DNA of 64,000 nt from Rhodanobacter sp. AS-Z3 (GTDB taxonomy: Bacteria > Pseudomonadota > Gammaproteobacteria > Xanthomonadales > Rhodanobacteraceae), in assembly GCF_029224025.1 (NCBI RefSeq), contig NZ_CP119392.1, positions 1,325,001 through 1,389,000 on the forward strand, in the 5' to 3' direction. A program made the position numbers and the translations under genes. Below, piece by piece: positions 49,749 through 59,603 of this stretch; position 1 is the first letter of the stretch, and every line of letters starts with the position of its first letter. Under the pieces are notes generated by a model, which worked only from the letters and a program-made list of their open reading frames with translations, did not search any database and had not been told where the DNA came from.

Positions 49749-52700
49749 ATGATCGCACTCGACGGGCTGAACGCCCTCTCGCCGTTCCGTCTCGAACGAC
49801 TCAATGCCCGCCTGGAAACGCTGCATCACGGCGTCCGTGTGCAGGCCTCGTGGTTCGTCTATTTCATCGACGCCGAAGCGGCGCCCGAAGGCGAGCTGCG
49901 TCAGCGCCTGCTGACTGTGCTGGAGGCAAAAGATGCCGCACCGGAACCGGCCACCCTGTGGGTGGTGCCGCGACTGGGCACGATCTCGCCGTGGTCGAGC
50001 AAGGCCACCGACATTCTGCATGGCGCCGGTTTCGATGTGCGCCGGGTGGAACGCGGGCTGGCCTGGCTGGTCGCCGGACTGCCGGCGGAAGACGCGCCGG
50101 ATCACGCCGCCATCATGGCGGTGCTGTACGACGCGATGACGCAGTCGGTGCTGACCTGCATTGACGACGCGCAAGGCCTGTTCCTGGCTGGCTCGCCGGG
50201 CGATCTGGTGCATGTGGTGCTGGGTGCCAATCCGCAGGCAGCGCTGGCCGAGGCGAACCAGCGACTGGGCCTGGCGCTGGCCGACGACGAGATCGACTAT
50301 CTGGTCGCGCGCTACGCCGAGTTGGGACGCGATCCCACCGACGCCGAACTCTTCATGTTCGCCCAGGCCAACTCCGAGCACTGTCGGCACAAGGTGTTCA
50401 ACGCCAGTTGGACGGTAGACGGCGAAGAACAGGACAAGACCCTGTTCGGCATGATCAAGCACACCCATCAGCAGTCGCCCGCGCATACCTTGTCCGCCTA
50501 TTCGGATAATGCGGCGGTGATCGAGGGCAGCGAGGGCCGGCGCTTTTTTGCCGACCCGGCCGATCGGGTGTGGCGCGGACATCAGGAACGCGTTGATTTC
50601 GCGATCAAGGTCGAAACGCACAACCATCCCACCGCCATCGCGCCGTGGCCCGGTGCCGCGACCGGCGCGGGTGGCGAAATTCGCGACGAGGGGGCGACCG
50701 GTCGCGGCGGCAAGCCGAAGGCCGGCCTTACCGGTTTCTCGGTTTCCGATCTGCGCATTCCCGGCCATCCGCAGCCGTGGGAAGTGCAGCGTCCGCTACC
50801 GCCACGCATGGCCAGCGCGTTCGAGATCATGCGCGACGGTCCGCTGGGCGCGGCTGCGTTCAACAACGAGTTTGGCCGTCCCTGTCTGGGCGGCTATTTC
50901 CGCAGTTACGAAACCGAACTGCCGGGTCAGCCCGGCTTCCGTCGTGGCTATGACAAGCCGATCATGCTGGCCGGTGGCCTGGCGAATCTGCGTCCGGGTC
51001 ATGTGTTGAAAAATCCGGTACAGCCGGGTAACAAGGTGATCGTGCTGGGCGGCCCGGCCATGCTGATCGGTCTGGGCGGCGGCGCGGCTTCCTCGGTGGC
51101 CGGTGGTGCGTCGAGCGCGGAGCTGGACTTCGCCTCGGTGCAGCGCGACAACGCCGAGATGGAGCGCCGCTGCCAGGAAGTCATCGACGCCTGCTGTGCG
51201 CGTGGTGAGCACAACCCGATCGTCAGCGTGCATGACGTCGGCGCCGGCGGCCTGTCCAACGCCATCCCCGAGCTGCTCAACGACGCCAGTGTCGGCGGCG
51301 TGATCGACCTGTCGAAGATTCCCTGCGACGACCCCTCGCTGTCACCGATGCAGGTGTGGAGCAACGAGTCGCAGGAACGCTACGTGCTCGCGATCGCGCC
51401 GGAAAACCTCGCCGAATTCGAGGCGATGTGCCAGCGCGAGCGCTGCCCGTATGCGGTGGTCGGCGATGCCACGGCCGAGCGCCAGTTGGTAGTCACCGAT
51501 CCACGCCGCGAGTTGACCGTGATCGACTTGCCGATGGATGTGTTGTTCGGCAAGCCGCCGCGCATGCATCGTGATGCGAAGCGGATCAAGCCGCGCATCG
51601 ACCTGGTGCCGGACCTGTCCGGCGTGGGCATGGACGAGGCCTTGCTGCGCGTGTTGCGGCTGCCCACCGTGGGCAGCAAGAGTTTCCTGATCACCATCGG
51701 CGATCGCACCGTCGGCGGCTTGAATCACCGCGATCCGATGGTCGGCCCGTGGCAGGTGCCGGTGGCCGATTGCGCGGTGACCATCAGCGACTTTGACGGC
51801 TACGCCGGTGAGGCGATGGCGATGGCCGAGCGCGCGCCGGTGGCGTTGCTGAGCAGTGCCGACGCGGCACGCATGGCGGTGGGTGAAGCGATCACCAATC
51901 TCGCTGCTGCTGCCATCACCGACCTCGGCGAAATACGCCTGTCGGCGAACTGGATGGCGGCAGTAAATCATCCGGGCGAAGACGCCGCGCTGTTCGACGC
52001 CGTCAAGGCGGTGGGCATGGAATTGTGCCCGGCGCTGGATATCTCGATTCCGGTCGGCAAGGACTCGCTGTCGATGCAGACGGTGTGGCATGACGGCGAA
52101 ATGGAGCAGCGCACGGTGTCGCCGGTGTCACTGGTGATCACTGGCTTCGCGCGCGTCACTGACGTGCGCCGCACGCTGACGCCGCAACTCCGACTCGACC
52201 ATGGCCATTCCGATCTGTGGCTGATCGATCTGGCTGGCGGTCGCGATCGTCTGGGCGGTTCCTGCCTGACCCAGGTGTTCAACCGTTCCGGTGGCGTGCC
52301 GCCGGATCTGGACGACCCGAAGCGGCTGAAAGCGCTGTTCGATTTGATTCAGGAGGCGAATGCAGCCGGCCTGTTGCTGGCTTATCACGACCGTTCCGAC
52401 GGTGGCGTCATCACCACCTTGGTCGAAATGGCGTTTGCCGGCCACTGCGGTCTGGAAATTCATCTGGATGGCTGGGCCGAAGCCACTCTGCGTGCCTTGT
52501 TCAACGAAGAACTCGGCGCTGTGGTGCAGGTGGCCGAGGCCAACCGCGAGGCGTTCGAAGCCTTGCTGGTGAAGTACGCGCTGGCGGGCGTCAGTCACCG
52601 CATCGGACGGCCGAAGGAGAAGCTTGGCATCAAGTTGTTCCTTGGTGACGACACGTTGTTCAAGTGGAACTGGAGCACGCTGTTCAAGGCATGGAATGAA

Positions 52701-53615
52701 ACCAGCCACGCGATGCAGCGTCAGCGTGACAACCCGCAAAGCGCCGACGCCGAGCACGCCTGGCGGATGGACGATGCGGACCCCGGCATCAGCCCGAAGC
52801 TCAGCTTCGATCCGCTGCAGAATGTCGCTGCACCGTTCATCGCCCGTGGTGAGCGCCCACGCATCGCGATCCTGCGCGAGCAGGGCGTCAATGGTCAGGT
52901 GGAAATGGCGGCGGCGTTCACGCGCGCCGGTTTCGACGCAGTCGACGTGCACATGTCTGATCTGGCCAGTGGTCGCATGAAGCTGGCCGACTTCCGCGGC
53001 TTCGCGGCCTGTGGCGGTTTCTCGTACGGCGACGTGCTGGGTGCTGGTCGTGGCTGGGCCACGTCGATTCTCTACAACGCGATGTTGCGCGAGCAGTTCA
53101 GCGCGTTCTTCGCCGACCCGACGAAGTTTGCGCTGGGCGTGTGCAATGGTTGCCAGATGCTGTCGCAGTTGAAGGAGATCATTCCCGGCGCGCAGCACTG
53201 GCCGAAGTTCCTGCGCAATGCGTCGGAGCAGTACGAGTCGCGACTGGTCACGCTGGAAATTCTCGACACGCCCAGCCTGTTTTTCAAGGGCATGGCCGGC
53301 TCGCGGATTCCGGTGGCGGTGGCGCACGGCGAAGGCCGGGTCAGTTTTCCGCAGGCATGCAGCCCGGCGAAGTCGAATGGCGCGGTGCGCTTTGTCGACA
53401 ATCGCGGCAAGCCGACCGAAAGCTTCCCGCTCAACATCAACGGCTCGCCCGGTGGTCTGGCCGGTTTCACCGCCGCCGATGGTCGCGTGACCATCATGAT
53501 GCCGCATCCCGAACGGGTGTTCCGTACCGCCCAGTTGAGCTGGCACCCGGATAGCTGGGGCGAAGACTCACCGTGGATGCGGATGTTCCGCAACGCCCGC
53601 GTGTGGTGCGGCTGA
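49749..53615 (+). CDS. purL: Phosphoribosylformylglycinamidine synthase (large PurL)
   Basis: Fourth step of purine synthesis: FGAR to FGAM with glutamine. The 1288-aa single-chain enzyme has the PurS-like N-terminus, two AIR-synthase-like halves ([39 protein letters not shown]) and a C-terminal glutaminase with nucleophilic Cys in GVCNGCQM and catalytic PHPERVFR. It is the proteobacterial large form. Stands alone between dsbC and a membrane protein gene. Confidence 0.99.
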   Translation: MIALDGLNALSPFRLERLNARLETLHHGVRVQASWFVYFIDAEAAPEGELRQRLLTVLEAKDAAPEPATLWVVPRLGTISPWSSKATDILHGAGFDVRRVERGLAWLVAGLPAEDAPDHAAIMAVLYDAMTQSVLTCIDDAQGLFLAGSPGDLVHVVLGANPQAALAEANQRLGLALADDEIDYLVARYAELGRDPTDAELFMFAQANSEHCRHKVFNASWTVDGEEQDKTLFGMIKHTHQQSPAHTLSAYSDNAAVIEGSEGRRFFADPADRVWRGHQERVDFAIKVETHNHPTAIAPWPGAATGAGGEIRDEGATGRGGKPKAGLTGFSVSDLRIPGHPQPWEVQRPLPPRMASAFEIMRDGPLGAAAFNNEFGRPCLGGYFRSYETELPGQPGFRRGYDKPIMLAGGLANLRPGHVLKNPVQPGNKVIVLGGPAMLIGLGGGAASSVAGGASSAELDFASVQRDNAEMERRCQEVIDACCARGEHNPIVSVHDVGAGGLSNAIPELLNDASVGGVIDLSKIPCDDPSLSPMQVWSNESQERYVLAIAPENLAEFEAMCQRERCPYAVVGDATAERQLVVTDPRRELTVIDLPMDVLFGKPPRMHRDAKRIKPRIDLVPDLSGVGMDEALLRVLRLPTVGSKSFLITIGDRTVGGLNHRDPMVGPWQVPVADCAVTISDFDGYAGEAMAMAERAPVALLSSADAARMAVGEAITNLAAAAITDLGEIRLSANWMAAVNHPGEDAALFDAVKAVGMELCPALDISIPVGKDSLSMQTVWHDGEMEQRTVSPVSLVITGFARVTDVRRTLTPQLRLDHGHSDLWLIDLAGGRDRLGGSCLTQVFNRSGGVPPDLDDPKRLKALFDLIQEANAAGLLLAYHDRSDGGVITTLVEMAFAGHCGLEIHLDGWAEATLRALFNEELGAVVQVAEANREAFEALLVKYALAGVSHRIGRPKEKLGIKLFLGDDTLFKWNWSTLFKAWNETSHAMQRQRDNPQSADAEHAWRMDDADPGISPKLSFDPLQNVAAPFIARGERPRIAILREQGVNGQVEMAAAFTRAGFDAVDVHMSDLASGRMKLADFRGFAACGGFSYGDVLGAGRGWATSILYNAMLREQFSAFFADPTKFALGVCNGCQMLSQLKEIIPGAQHWPKFLRNASEQYESRLVTLEILDTPSLFFKGMAGSRIPVAVAHGEGRVSFPQACSPAKSNGAVRFVDNRGKPTESFPLNINGSPGGLAGFTAADGRVTIMMPHPERVFRTAQLSWHPDSWGEDSPWMRMFRNARVWCG

Positions 53616-53644
53616 GGCCTGCACCCTTGACCCGGCGCTGAGTG

Positions 53645-54388
53645 ATGACTCGGCGCCGCTGGCCAGCGTGGCGTGACCTGTGGGCCGGGCCGGTATGGAT
53701 GGCCCTGCTGGCCGCGTTGCCGTGGTGGCTGGGGCTGCCTTCACTGCTGGCCCTCGCGGCCTTGCTGATGTTGCTGCAACACCGACTGACGGATGGGCAT
53801 GCACGGTTGATCCGTCGTGCACTGCGCTGGGGTCTGCCTGGCATGCTGTTCGCTTTGCAGCGCAGTCTGGGTGGCGATGTGATCGCCTGCGGCGCGGCCC
53901 TGCTGGGTGCACTGTCGGGGTACACGTTGCTGGCCGGGCTCGAAGCATGGCTTGATCGCGAACTGAGACGTGCACCTGCCGCACCATCTTTGCCGGAATG
54001 GCCCGAGCTGGCGATGGCGCCGAGCGGTCCGCCGGCGCGGATTATCGAACTGCACGCGGTGCACTGGCAGTCGGTCAGCGAGGCGTTGTCCGATCCGCTG
54101 GGCGGCACGTTGTTCTACAACGATGGCGTTTGTCAGTTCGCCACCGGCGAGCACATCGACGGCGTAGGTGCCGCCATCACCTTCAGCCCATTTGGTCGCT
54201 GGTTCGTCGCGCGTCTGCGCGACCCGCACGACTTGCTGCTGTGGGATCGCCAGCGTGAGCGGCGACATCGGCTGCATGGCTGGCACCTGGTGGGTTGGGA
54301 CGCAGAGCAGCCGTGGTTGAGCCGTGGTGACGAGACGGTGCCGCAAGCGCTGTCGGCGGCACTGGGTGAGGACGTCGACGCCGGCTGA
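53645..54388 (+). CDS. Membrane protein of unknown function
   Basis: A 247-aa protein I do not recognise. The N-terminal third has three hydrophobic segments (about residues 13-30, 32-46 and 78-100), followed by a soluble domain of about 140 residues rich in Trp and His (LFYNDGVCQFATGEHIDG, FGRWFVARLRDPHDLLLWDR). An adjacent GTG sits one codon upstream of ATG 53645. It starts 30 bp after purL and its stop overlaps an in-frame ATG of the glycosyltransferase frame, suggesting co-transcription. Confidence 0.75.
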   Translation: MTRRRWPAWRDLWAGPVWMALLAALPWWLGLPSLLALAALLMLLQHRLTDGHARLIRRALRWGLPGMLFALQRSLGGDVIACGAALLGALSGYTLLAGLEAWLDRELRRAPAAPSLPEWPELAMAPSGPPARIIELHAVHWQSVSEALSDPLGGTLFYNDGVCQFATGEHIDGVGAAITFSPFGRWFVARLRDPHDLLLWDRQRERRHRLHGWHLVGWDAEQPWLSRGDETVPQALSAALGEDVDAG

Positions 54389-54456
54389 TGCTCACGCGCA
54401 ACACCGCGACGCAACCGGAGGTTTTACGTTGCTCCATCTCCGCGCATACTTGTCGA

Positions 54457-55389
54457 ATGGATCCTGCTTCCTCCCATCGTTCGCCGTTCGCGTTGCCACT
54501 CACCGTCATCGTGGTCTCCGCGGACAGCGGCCCCGATCTGCGCGATTGCGTGCAAAGCATTCTGGCCAGTTTGCTGCCGCTGGAATTGTTGCTGATCGAC
54601 AACCGATCCCACGATGGCATACCCGAAGCGATCGAGCGCGCCCATGCGCACGACCACCGCCTCACGGTGATCTACAACCATCACAACCTCGGTTTCGGCG
54701 CCGCGGTGAACCTGGCTTCGAAACAGGCGCAAGGTGACGCGTTGTTGATCCTCAACCCCGACTGCGTCGTGCAGAAAGGCGATCTGGAACGACTGGCCGG
54801 GCTGCTCGTCGGCAAAACGAAAGTGGGCCTGATCGGCGCCGTGGTATGCGATGCGGAAGGGCGTGCCGACCCCGCTTCGTGGCGGCGTGATCCGCTGTTG
54901 CAGCGTTCGCTCAACAGCATGCTCAACCGCGTCGGCGAAAAGGTCAACGTGGAAGGCGACATTCCGGCTGCGTTGATCGAGGCCGAGGCAGTATCCGGTG
55001 CGGTGATGTTGGTGCCGCGCGTTTTGTTCCAGCGCATCGGCGGCTTCGACGAAGCGTACTTCCTGCATTGCGAGGATCTGGACCTGTGCCGCCGGGTGCG
55101 TGACATCGGTTACCAGGTGCTGCTGGCTGGTGACATTCGGGTGCATCACGGCAAGGGTAGTTCCAGTCGCCACCGACCGATCTTCGTCAGCCGGCACAAG
55201 CATCGCGGCATGTGGCAGTGGTTCCGCAAGCACGATCCGGCGTCCGAGAAGAAGCTGGTTTCGGCGGCAGTATGGCTGGGCATCTGGGCGCACTTTGTGT
55301 TGCAGGTTCCCGGTCAGTTGTGGCGGTTGCTGTTGTTGAAGTTGCGTCGAAGCATGCAGGCCACCGCGCCGGCGGCCGACGAGGATTGA
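54457..55389 (+). CDS. Family 2 glycosyltransferase
   Basis: GT-A fold enzyme: PLTVIVVSADSGPDLRDCV at the N-terminus, LLIDNRSHDG, NLGFGAAVNLASKQAQGD, the DXD-like LNPDC, and the acceptor-site HCEDLDLCRRVRD. This pattern is common in rhamnosyltransferase-type enzymes of cell-surface glycan synthesis; donor and acceptor cannot be told. A C-terminal hydrophobic segment (WLGIWAHFVLQVPGQLW) may bind the membrane. The start is uncertain: ATG 54388 overlaps the previous stop (TGATG) and would add 23 residues of unusual composition, so ATG 54457 is preferred. Confidence 0.85.
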   Translation: MDPASSHRSPFALPLTVIVVSADSGPDLRDCVQSILASLLPLELLLIDNRSHDGIPEAIERAHAHDHRLTVIYNHHNLGFGAAVNLASKQAQGDALLILNPDCVVQKGDLERLAGLLVGKTKVGLIGAVVCDAEGRADPASWRRDPLLQRSLNSMLNRVGEKVNVEGDIPAALIEAEAVSGAVMLVPRVLFQRIGGFDEAYFLHCEDLDLCRRVRDIGYQVLLAGDIRVHHGKGSSSRHRPIFVSRHKHRGMWQWFRKHDPASEKKLVSAAVWLGIWAHFVLQVPGQLWRLLLLKLRRSMQATAPAADED

Positions 55390-55452
55390 GACCCGCCACG
55401 TGTGCGCGTATTTACGCTAACGTGCCCACCTCTCCCGTTCCGATTCTTTCCA

Positions 55453-56361
55453 ATGTCTGTCAGCACTCGCGGCGTCAGCACCCTAGCCACGCTTGGTCTC
55501 ATCGCGATGACCGCGGTATGGGGCTCGACCTTCGTGCTGATCAAGGATGTGGTCGGTCGGATGCCGGTGGCTGATTTTCTCGCCGTGCGTTTCCTGATCG
55601 CCGCCACGGTAATGCTGGTGCTGTTCGCGCGGCCGGTATGGCGCCTGGATCGACGACAGCTGCAGCGCGGCTTGTTGCTTGGGTTGATCTACGGCTGCGG
55701 CCAGTTGTTGCAGACCTGGGGCCTGTCGCTGATCGCGCCCAGCGTGAGCGGTTTTGCCACCGGCATGTATGTGGTGTTCACGCCGATCCTCGCGCTGTTG
55801 CTGCTGGGTCAGCGCATGGCCGGCATCGTGTGGCTGGCGGTGGCCTTGTCCACCCTCGGGCTGGGCCTGCTTTCGTTGAACGGTGTATCGGTGGATCTTG
55901 GCGTGTGGCTGACGCTGGCCTCCGCTGCGCTGTACGCACTGCACATCGTGTTGCTTGGGCAGTGGTCGCGAAAGGGTGAGGCGTTCGGTTTGTCCGCCGT
56001 GCAAATGGTGGCGATTGCGGTGGTCTGTGTGCTCGCCACGCTGCCGCATGGGCCGGTGTTGCCGCCTGACTCCCATGCCTGGTTTGCGATTCTCTATATG
56101 GCGTTGATCGCCGGGGCTGGCGCCATGCTGATGCAGACTTGGGCGCAGTCGCATTTGCCGGCGGCGCGGGCGGCGATCGTGATGACGACCGAGCCGGTGT
56201 TTGCTGCCGGCTTTGCGGTGTTGCTGGGCAGCGATGTGCTGAGCTGGCGCATGTTGGTTGGCGGTGGGTTGATTCTGGTGGCGATGTATCTGGTGGAGTT
56301 GATGCCAGTGAAGGGGGAGGTGGTTGCGGTGCCGGCGGAGGCGGTGCATCACGAGGTGTGA
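55453..56361 (+). CDS. DMT-superfamily (EamA) transporter
   Basis: A 302-aa inner-membrane protein with ten hydrophobic segments in two EamA repeats. LGLIAMTAVWGSTFVLIK opens repeat 1 and GVWLTLASAALYALHIVLLG opens repeat 2; TTEPVFAAGFAVLLG is typical near the end of the second. Such proteins export amino acids or metabolites; the substrate is unknown. ATG 55453 is preferred to the open frame start at 55402. It is the last chromosomal gene before the repeat-bounded accessory region. Confidence 0.9.
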   Translation: MSVSTRGVSTLATLGLIAMTAVWGSTFVLIKDVVGRMPVADFLAVRFLIAATVMLVLFARPVWRLDRRQLQRGLLLGLIYGCGQLLQTWGLSLIAPSVSGFATGMYVVFTPILALLLLGQRMAGIVWLAVALSTLGLGLLSLNGVSVDLGVWLTLASAALYALHIVLLGQWSRKGEAFGLSAVQMVAIAVVCVLATLPHGPVLPPDSHAWFAILYMALIAGAGAMLMQTWAQSHLPAARAAIVMTTEPVFAAGFAVLLGSDVLSWRMLVGGGLILVAMYLVELMPVKGEVVAVPAEAVHHEV

Positions 56362-56425
56362 GGGGGCGGATCTGATCGATCCGTGCATCGGTGGGATAGG
56401 GTTCCTTCCTGTCGATTTTTAGATC

Positions 56426-56696
56426 AAAAGCGTTTCGTCCACCTGCGGTGGCCGAGCCACCTTTCTCTGTTTGGCCAGAGAAACGTGGCCCAAAGAGAGG
56501 CCACCCCCACTTGGCGCTTGTCGGGCATCCATGCCCAACAAGTTCGTGAGCCGGGGCCGGGCTTTTCGACAGCACATCCATGTGCTGGCGAAAAGGAGTC
56601 GACCTCCTGTCGACTCCCGCTACGCGGCCTGTCGTCCCCGTCTCACCGCCGCACAGGGGCCCCGGGTAGAGCACGCGCCATCCTGGCTCGCACTCG
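56426..56696 (+). repeat. Left copy of the repeat flanking the accessory region
   Basis: GC-rich block starting AAAAGCGTTTCGTCC and containing hairpins such as CTTTTCGACAGCACAT..ATGTGCTGGCGAAAAG (near 56562-56597). The same blocks recur in the opposite orientation at 61780-62239, with shared segments AAGCGTTTCGTCC, GGGCTTTTCGACAGCACATC, CTCACCGCCGCACAG and CGCACTC. Open frames here are accidental translations of the repeat. Confidence 0.75.
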
Positions 56697-57075
56697 GTAC
56701 GCAACCGCGTTGCGGTTGCGAGAGCAAAGGCCGGCGCGCCGGGGCGTGCGCTATCTATCGAGACCCAGCCCGTCATCACCGCAGCGATGGGGCTTTAAAG
56801 CCGCCTTTGGGAGGTGGTGGTGTGGGCAGTTACAGCACAGCACGGCCAAATTGCCTCCGTCCCATTTAGCTCCTCAGCGTTTTGCTAGACGGAAAAAGAC
56901 CAACCCAGACTGCACGGCGCAGCCGCCCTTCGTGCCAATGCCTTGCTCAACGCTGGCCATTGAGGTCATATAGACCCACGACGCTTCGGTCAACCAATGA
57001 TCGAACCCATACGGACAGTTCAATGGCTCGAAAGCAAACCATTTCCTATGCTTCTCGCTTGACCGCAAGCGAAGC
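56697..57075. other. Gap with hairpins, no supported gene
   Basis: After the repeat come a perfect hairpin GCAACCGC-GTT-GCGGTTGC (56701-56719) and a short palindrome GGCTTTAAAGCC (near 56792). The rest is non-coding by appearance until the 66-aa ORF at 57076. Base composition becomes less GC-rich after about 56880. Confidence 0.5.
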
Positions 57076-57276
57076 ATGTCGGAGTTCTACCTGGCCACGA
57101 CCAGCGATGTCATGAGGTTCTATTGCTTTGACGAGCCAAAGACTGACAGCGTGGGCAAGTGGACTCTCGTTGGCCGCCTTGACCGCGCCCAGTTGATTGC
57201 CGCTGGTGACGAAGCTACCGCCAGAGGATGGGCCAAACGGCTGGGGTTGAAGGGCTACACATACGTCAACGTCTAA
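57076..57276 (+). CDS. Small protein of unknown function (66 aa)
   Basis: Starts MSEFYLATTSDVMRFYCFDE and ends LGLKGYTYVNV. The composition is protein-like, with charged and aromatic residues spread through it, and it has no signal peptide or membrane span. The stop codon lies within the 8-bp target duplication of the adjacent IS1595 element, so the insertion landed exactly at the gene end and left the frame intact. No family recognised; a weak AAGCGA lies upstream of the start. Confidence 0.55.
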   Translation: MSEFYLATTSDVMRFYCFDEPKTDSVGKWTLVGRLDRAQLIAAGDEATARGWAKRLGLKGYTYVNV

Positions 57277-58347
57277 CCTGATTAGCGACGACGCTCAGTT
57301 GGCGGTCGCGTGATTTGAGACGTGCCCGGCGCAGCCTCGATGTCATGTTAGGAGACGGAGAGTCGTCATGGCTATGAACCAAGTGCAGTTCCAGGCGGGG
57401 TTGTCGATGGCGCAGTTCATCCAGCGGTACGGCACCGAAGCCAGGTGCTACCGGGCGCTGTACAGGGCGCGCTGGCCGAAGGGGTTCCGCTGCCCGAAGT
57501 GCGATAGCCGGCCGCGCTCGAAGTTTCGCCGCGCGGGCCGGGTGTACTACCAATGCCGCACGTGCAGGCATCAGACGACGCTGACCAGCGGGACGGCGTT
57601 TGAGGGCAGCAAGCTCCCGCTGACGACGTGGTTCTTGGCGATGCATCTGTTGACCGGCAGCAAGACCAATATGTCCGCGCTGGAACTGAAGAGGCACCTT
57701 GGCGTGTGCTACGACACCGCCTGAAGCTCAAGCACAAGATCATGCAGACCATGACTGAACGTGAAGAACCGCGCCAACTCACGGATTTCGTGCAGATCGA
57801 TGATGCCTACCTGGGCGGCGAACGCAACGGCGGCAAGCCAGGACGCGGATCGGAAAACAAACAGCCGTTCGTGGTGGCCGTATCCACTGACGAAACGCTG
57901 GAACACCCGACCTTCGCCGTCATCGAGCCGGTGCGTAGCTTCGACAATGTCGCACTCACCGACTGGGGCAAGCGGCGCCTTGCACCCGATGCGGAAGTCT
58001 TCAGCGATGGATTGGGCTGCTTCCGGCGCGTCGTCGAATTGGATCATGCACATACCGTGCTGGAAACCGAAGGTGGACGTACCGCGACCGAGGTCAAGGG
58101 CGCGCGCTGGGTGAACGTGGTGCTCGGCAACGTCAAACGCGCCATCAGCGGCTGTTACCACGCCATGCGGCAGGCCAAGTACGCGCGGCGCTACCTGGCC
58201 GAGGCGGCCTACCGGTTCAACCGTCGGTTTCGCCTCGCCGAGTTGCTGCCGCGACTGGCGCGGGCCATGGTGCTGTGCAAACCTTGGCCTGAGCCAAAAT
58301 TGCGTGCCATCGACAATTTTCATGGCTGAGCGTCGTCGCTAATCAGG
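57277..58347 (+). mobile_element. IS1595-family insertion sequence, complete ends
   Basis: A 1071-bp element bounded by near-perfect inverted repeats that begin CCTGATTAGCGACGACGCTC. The 8-bp sequence ACGTCTAA occurs immediately outside both ends (57269-57276 and 58348-58355), the target-site duplication size expected for the IS1595 family. It carries one transposase gene that is broken by a frameshift. The intact duplication suggests a fairly recent insertion. Confidence 0.93.
57368..58329 (+). pseudogene. IS1595-family transposase, frameshifted
   Basis: The first part (57368-57724, 118 aa) carries the N-terminal zinc ribbon CPKCDSRPRS..CRTC and ends at LGVCYDTA followed by TGA. The rest continues in another frame from about 57724 to 58329 and holds the ISXO2-like catalytic domain (QIDDAYLGGERNGGK, VFSDGLGCF). 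Adding a single G after 57723 would turn the TGA into TGG and restore YDTAWKLKHKIM across the junction, so a one-base deletion is the simplest explanation. Programmed frameshifting is less likely because there is no obvious slippery run. Confidence 0.88.
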
Positions 58348-58420
58348 ACGTCTAAACACGTAGCCTTAAGTTGTCGCGCAATGGCGGATGCAATCATTTT
58401 TTGAAACAGGGAAAACAAGG

Positions 58421-59452
58421 ATGAAAATAAAAATCGCCTTCATCGTTGGCATGTGCTTGACAACATCCGTGCACGCAAATGACAAACCTAAACGTTTTCA
58501 AAAGGAGCCCGCCAAACAAATTGGTAGCGTGGTCGAAAAGTGCGCGGATAATCCATTCCCCGTAAAATGTCAGGCATATCAGCTTTTGCACGAGGCGCAA
58601 ATTCAAATTCAAGGCAGCAAGGCAATGGTGTCACTTGATGTATTTGGTGTTGAATATGAGCACAAATCACTAAATACCGTTCACAAGTCTGTTGCGACAC
58701 AAAATGTAGAACTTAAAAAAAGTGTTTGGCCGTTGATTGATCATGTCCAAACCTTAGCTCTGCAAACGAACATCCTAGATGATATCAAAATCTATCGTGA
58801 TCTAACGATAGCCTGCATCGGAAGAATGGATCTGTCGAAAACAGATGTCGTTGATGACTACAACAGCCGCATGGATAGCTGCAACATTCCAGCTCAAGTG
58901 CAGCTCGACAAAGTGTATGTGGGTCTTGGCTACGCCGCCGAACATCCTTTGATTGGCTATCGCAAATCTCATTGGGGGGATTCTATGGCAGAGATTGAAG
59001 CCATTGAAGGTAAACCCGACGCAACAACAGACGGTAAGCTCATATATCAAGTGACACTTGATGGTCATAGCGCCTTTGCAATTTTCACTTTCATTCAAAA
59101 CAAACTCGTCTCAGGTGCTTACAAGTTCAACGATGAGCACAGCAACAAGAACGCTTTCATTGATGACTATGACTCAATTTCTGCCGTTCTGACCACAAAA
59201 TATGGCAAGCCAAATTCACACGATGCTAATTGGAGCAATACTCTTTTCAAGAGTGATCCTAGTCGTTGGGGCATGGCCGTTTCATTTGGGCACGTCAATT
59301 TTATGGAGATTTGGTTCCTGAGCGATACATCAATCACCCACATTCTTGGGGGCGACAATTTCAAGGTTGACCACATCATTCAATACAGAAGCATTCAATA
59401 CAAACTACTCATCGACCAAGAAGAGAGGAAGCATGCTAGCGATGAGCTATGA
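58421..59452 (+). CDS. AT-rich secreted protein of unknown function
   Basis: A 343-aa protein with a signal peptide (MKIKIAFIVGMCLTTSVHA). The mature part is Lys- and Asp-rich. Its C-terminal half (about 195-330) has a YRKSHWGDSMAEIEAIEGKP segment followed by beta-strand-like repeats, as in several uncharacterised periplasmic proteins. The codon use is visibly more AT-rich than the surrounding genes, pointing to horizontal acquisition. ATG 58421 has CAGGGA about nine bases upstream. It lies 43 bp before the start of the gene interrupted by IS5 and is probably its operon partner. Confidence 0.75.
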   Translation: MKIKIAFIVGMCLTTSVHANDKPKRFQKEPAKQIGSVVEKCADNPFPVKCQAYQLLHEAQIQIQGSKAMVSLDVFGVEYEHKSLNTVHKSVATQNVELKKSVWPLIDHVQTLALQTNILDDIKIYRDLTIACIGRMDLSKTDVVDDYNSRMDSCNIPAQVQLDKVYVGLGYAAEHPLIGYRKSHWGDSMAEIEAIEGKPDATTDGKLIYQVTLDGHSAFAIFTFIQNKLVSGAYKFNDEHSNKNAFIDDYDSISAVLTTKYGKPNSHDANWSNTLFKSDPSRWGMAVSFGHVNFMEIWFLSDTSITHILGGDNFKVDHIIQYRSIQYKLLIDQEERKHASDEL

Positions 59453-59603
59453 AATTGCACGCTGAACACAATGTCGGACAGATAAGGAACAGGAGATGAG
59501 TGAGAAAACAATTGGACAGCAGCTCAAAAGAGCATTAAGGATGCTCTGATTTATTCCCCGTCTGCGGCATCATAGCCAGCAGTCCCCAGGAAGCCCATCG
59601 CCG

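Noticed and set aside
54388..54456. Longer start for the glycosyltransferase
   Set aside because: The extra 23 residues have non-coding-like codons and do not fit GT2 N-termini, though the TGATG overlap keeps it possible.
56383..56973. 196-codon frame in the left flanking repeat
   Set aside because: Related peptide fragments appear from the inverted right copy in a different context; this is a repeat read as protein, with no family match.
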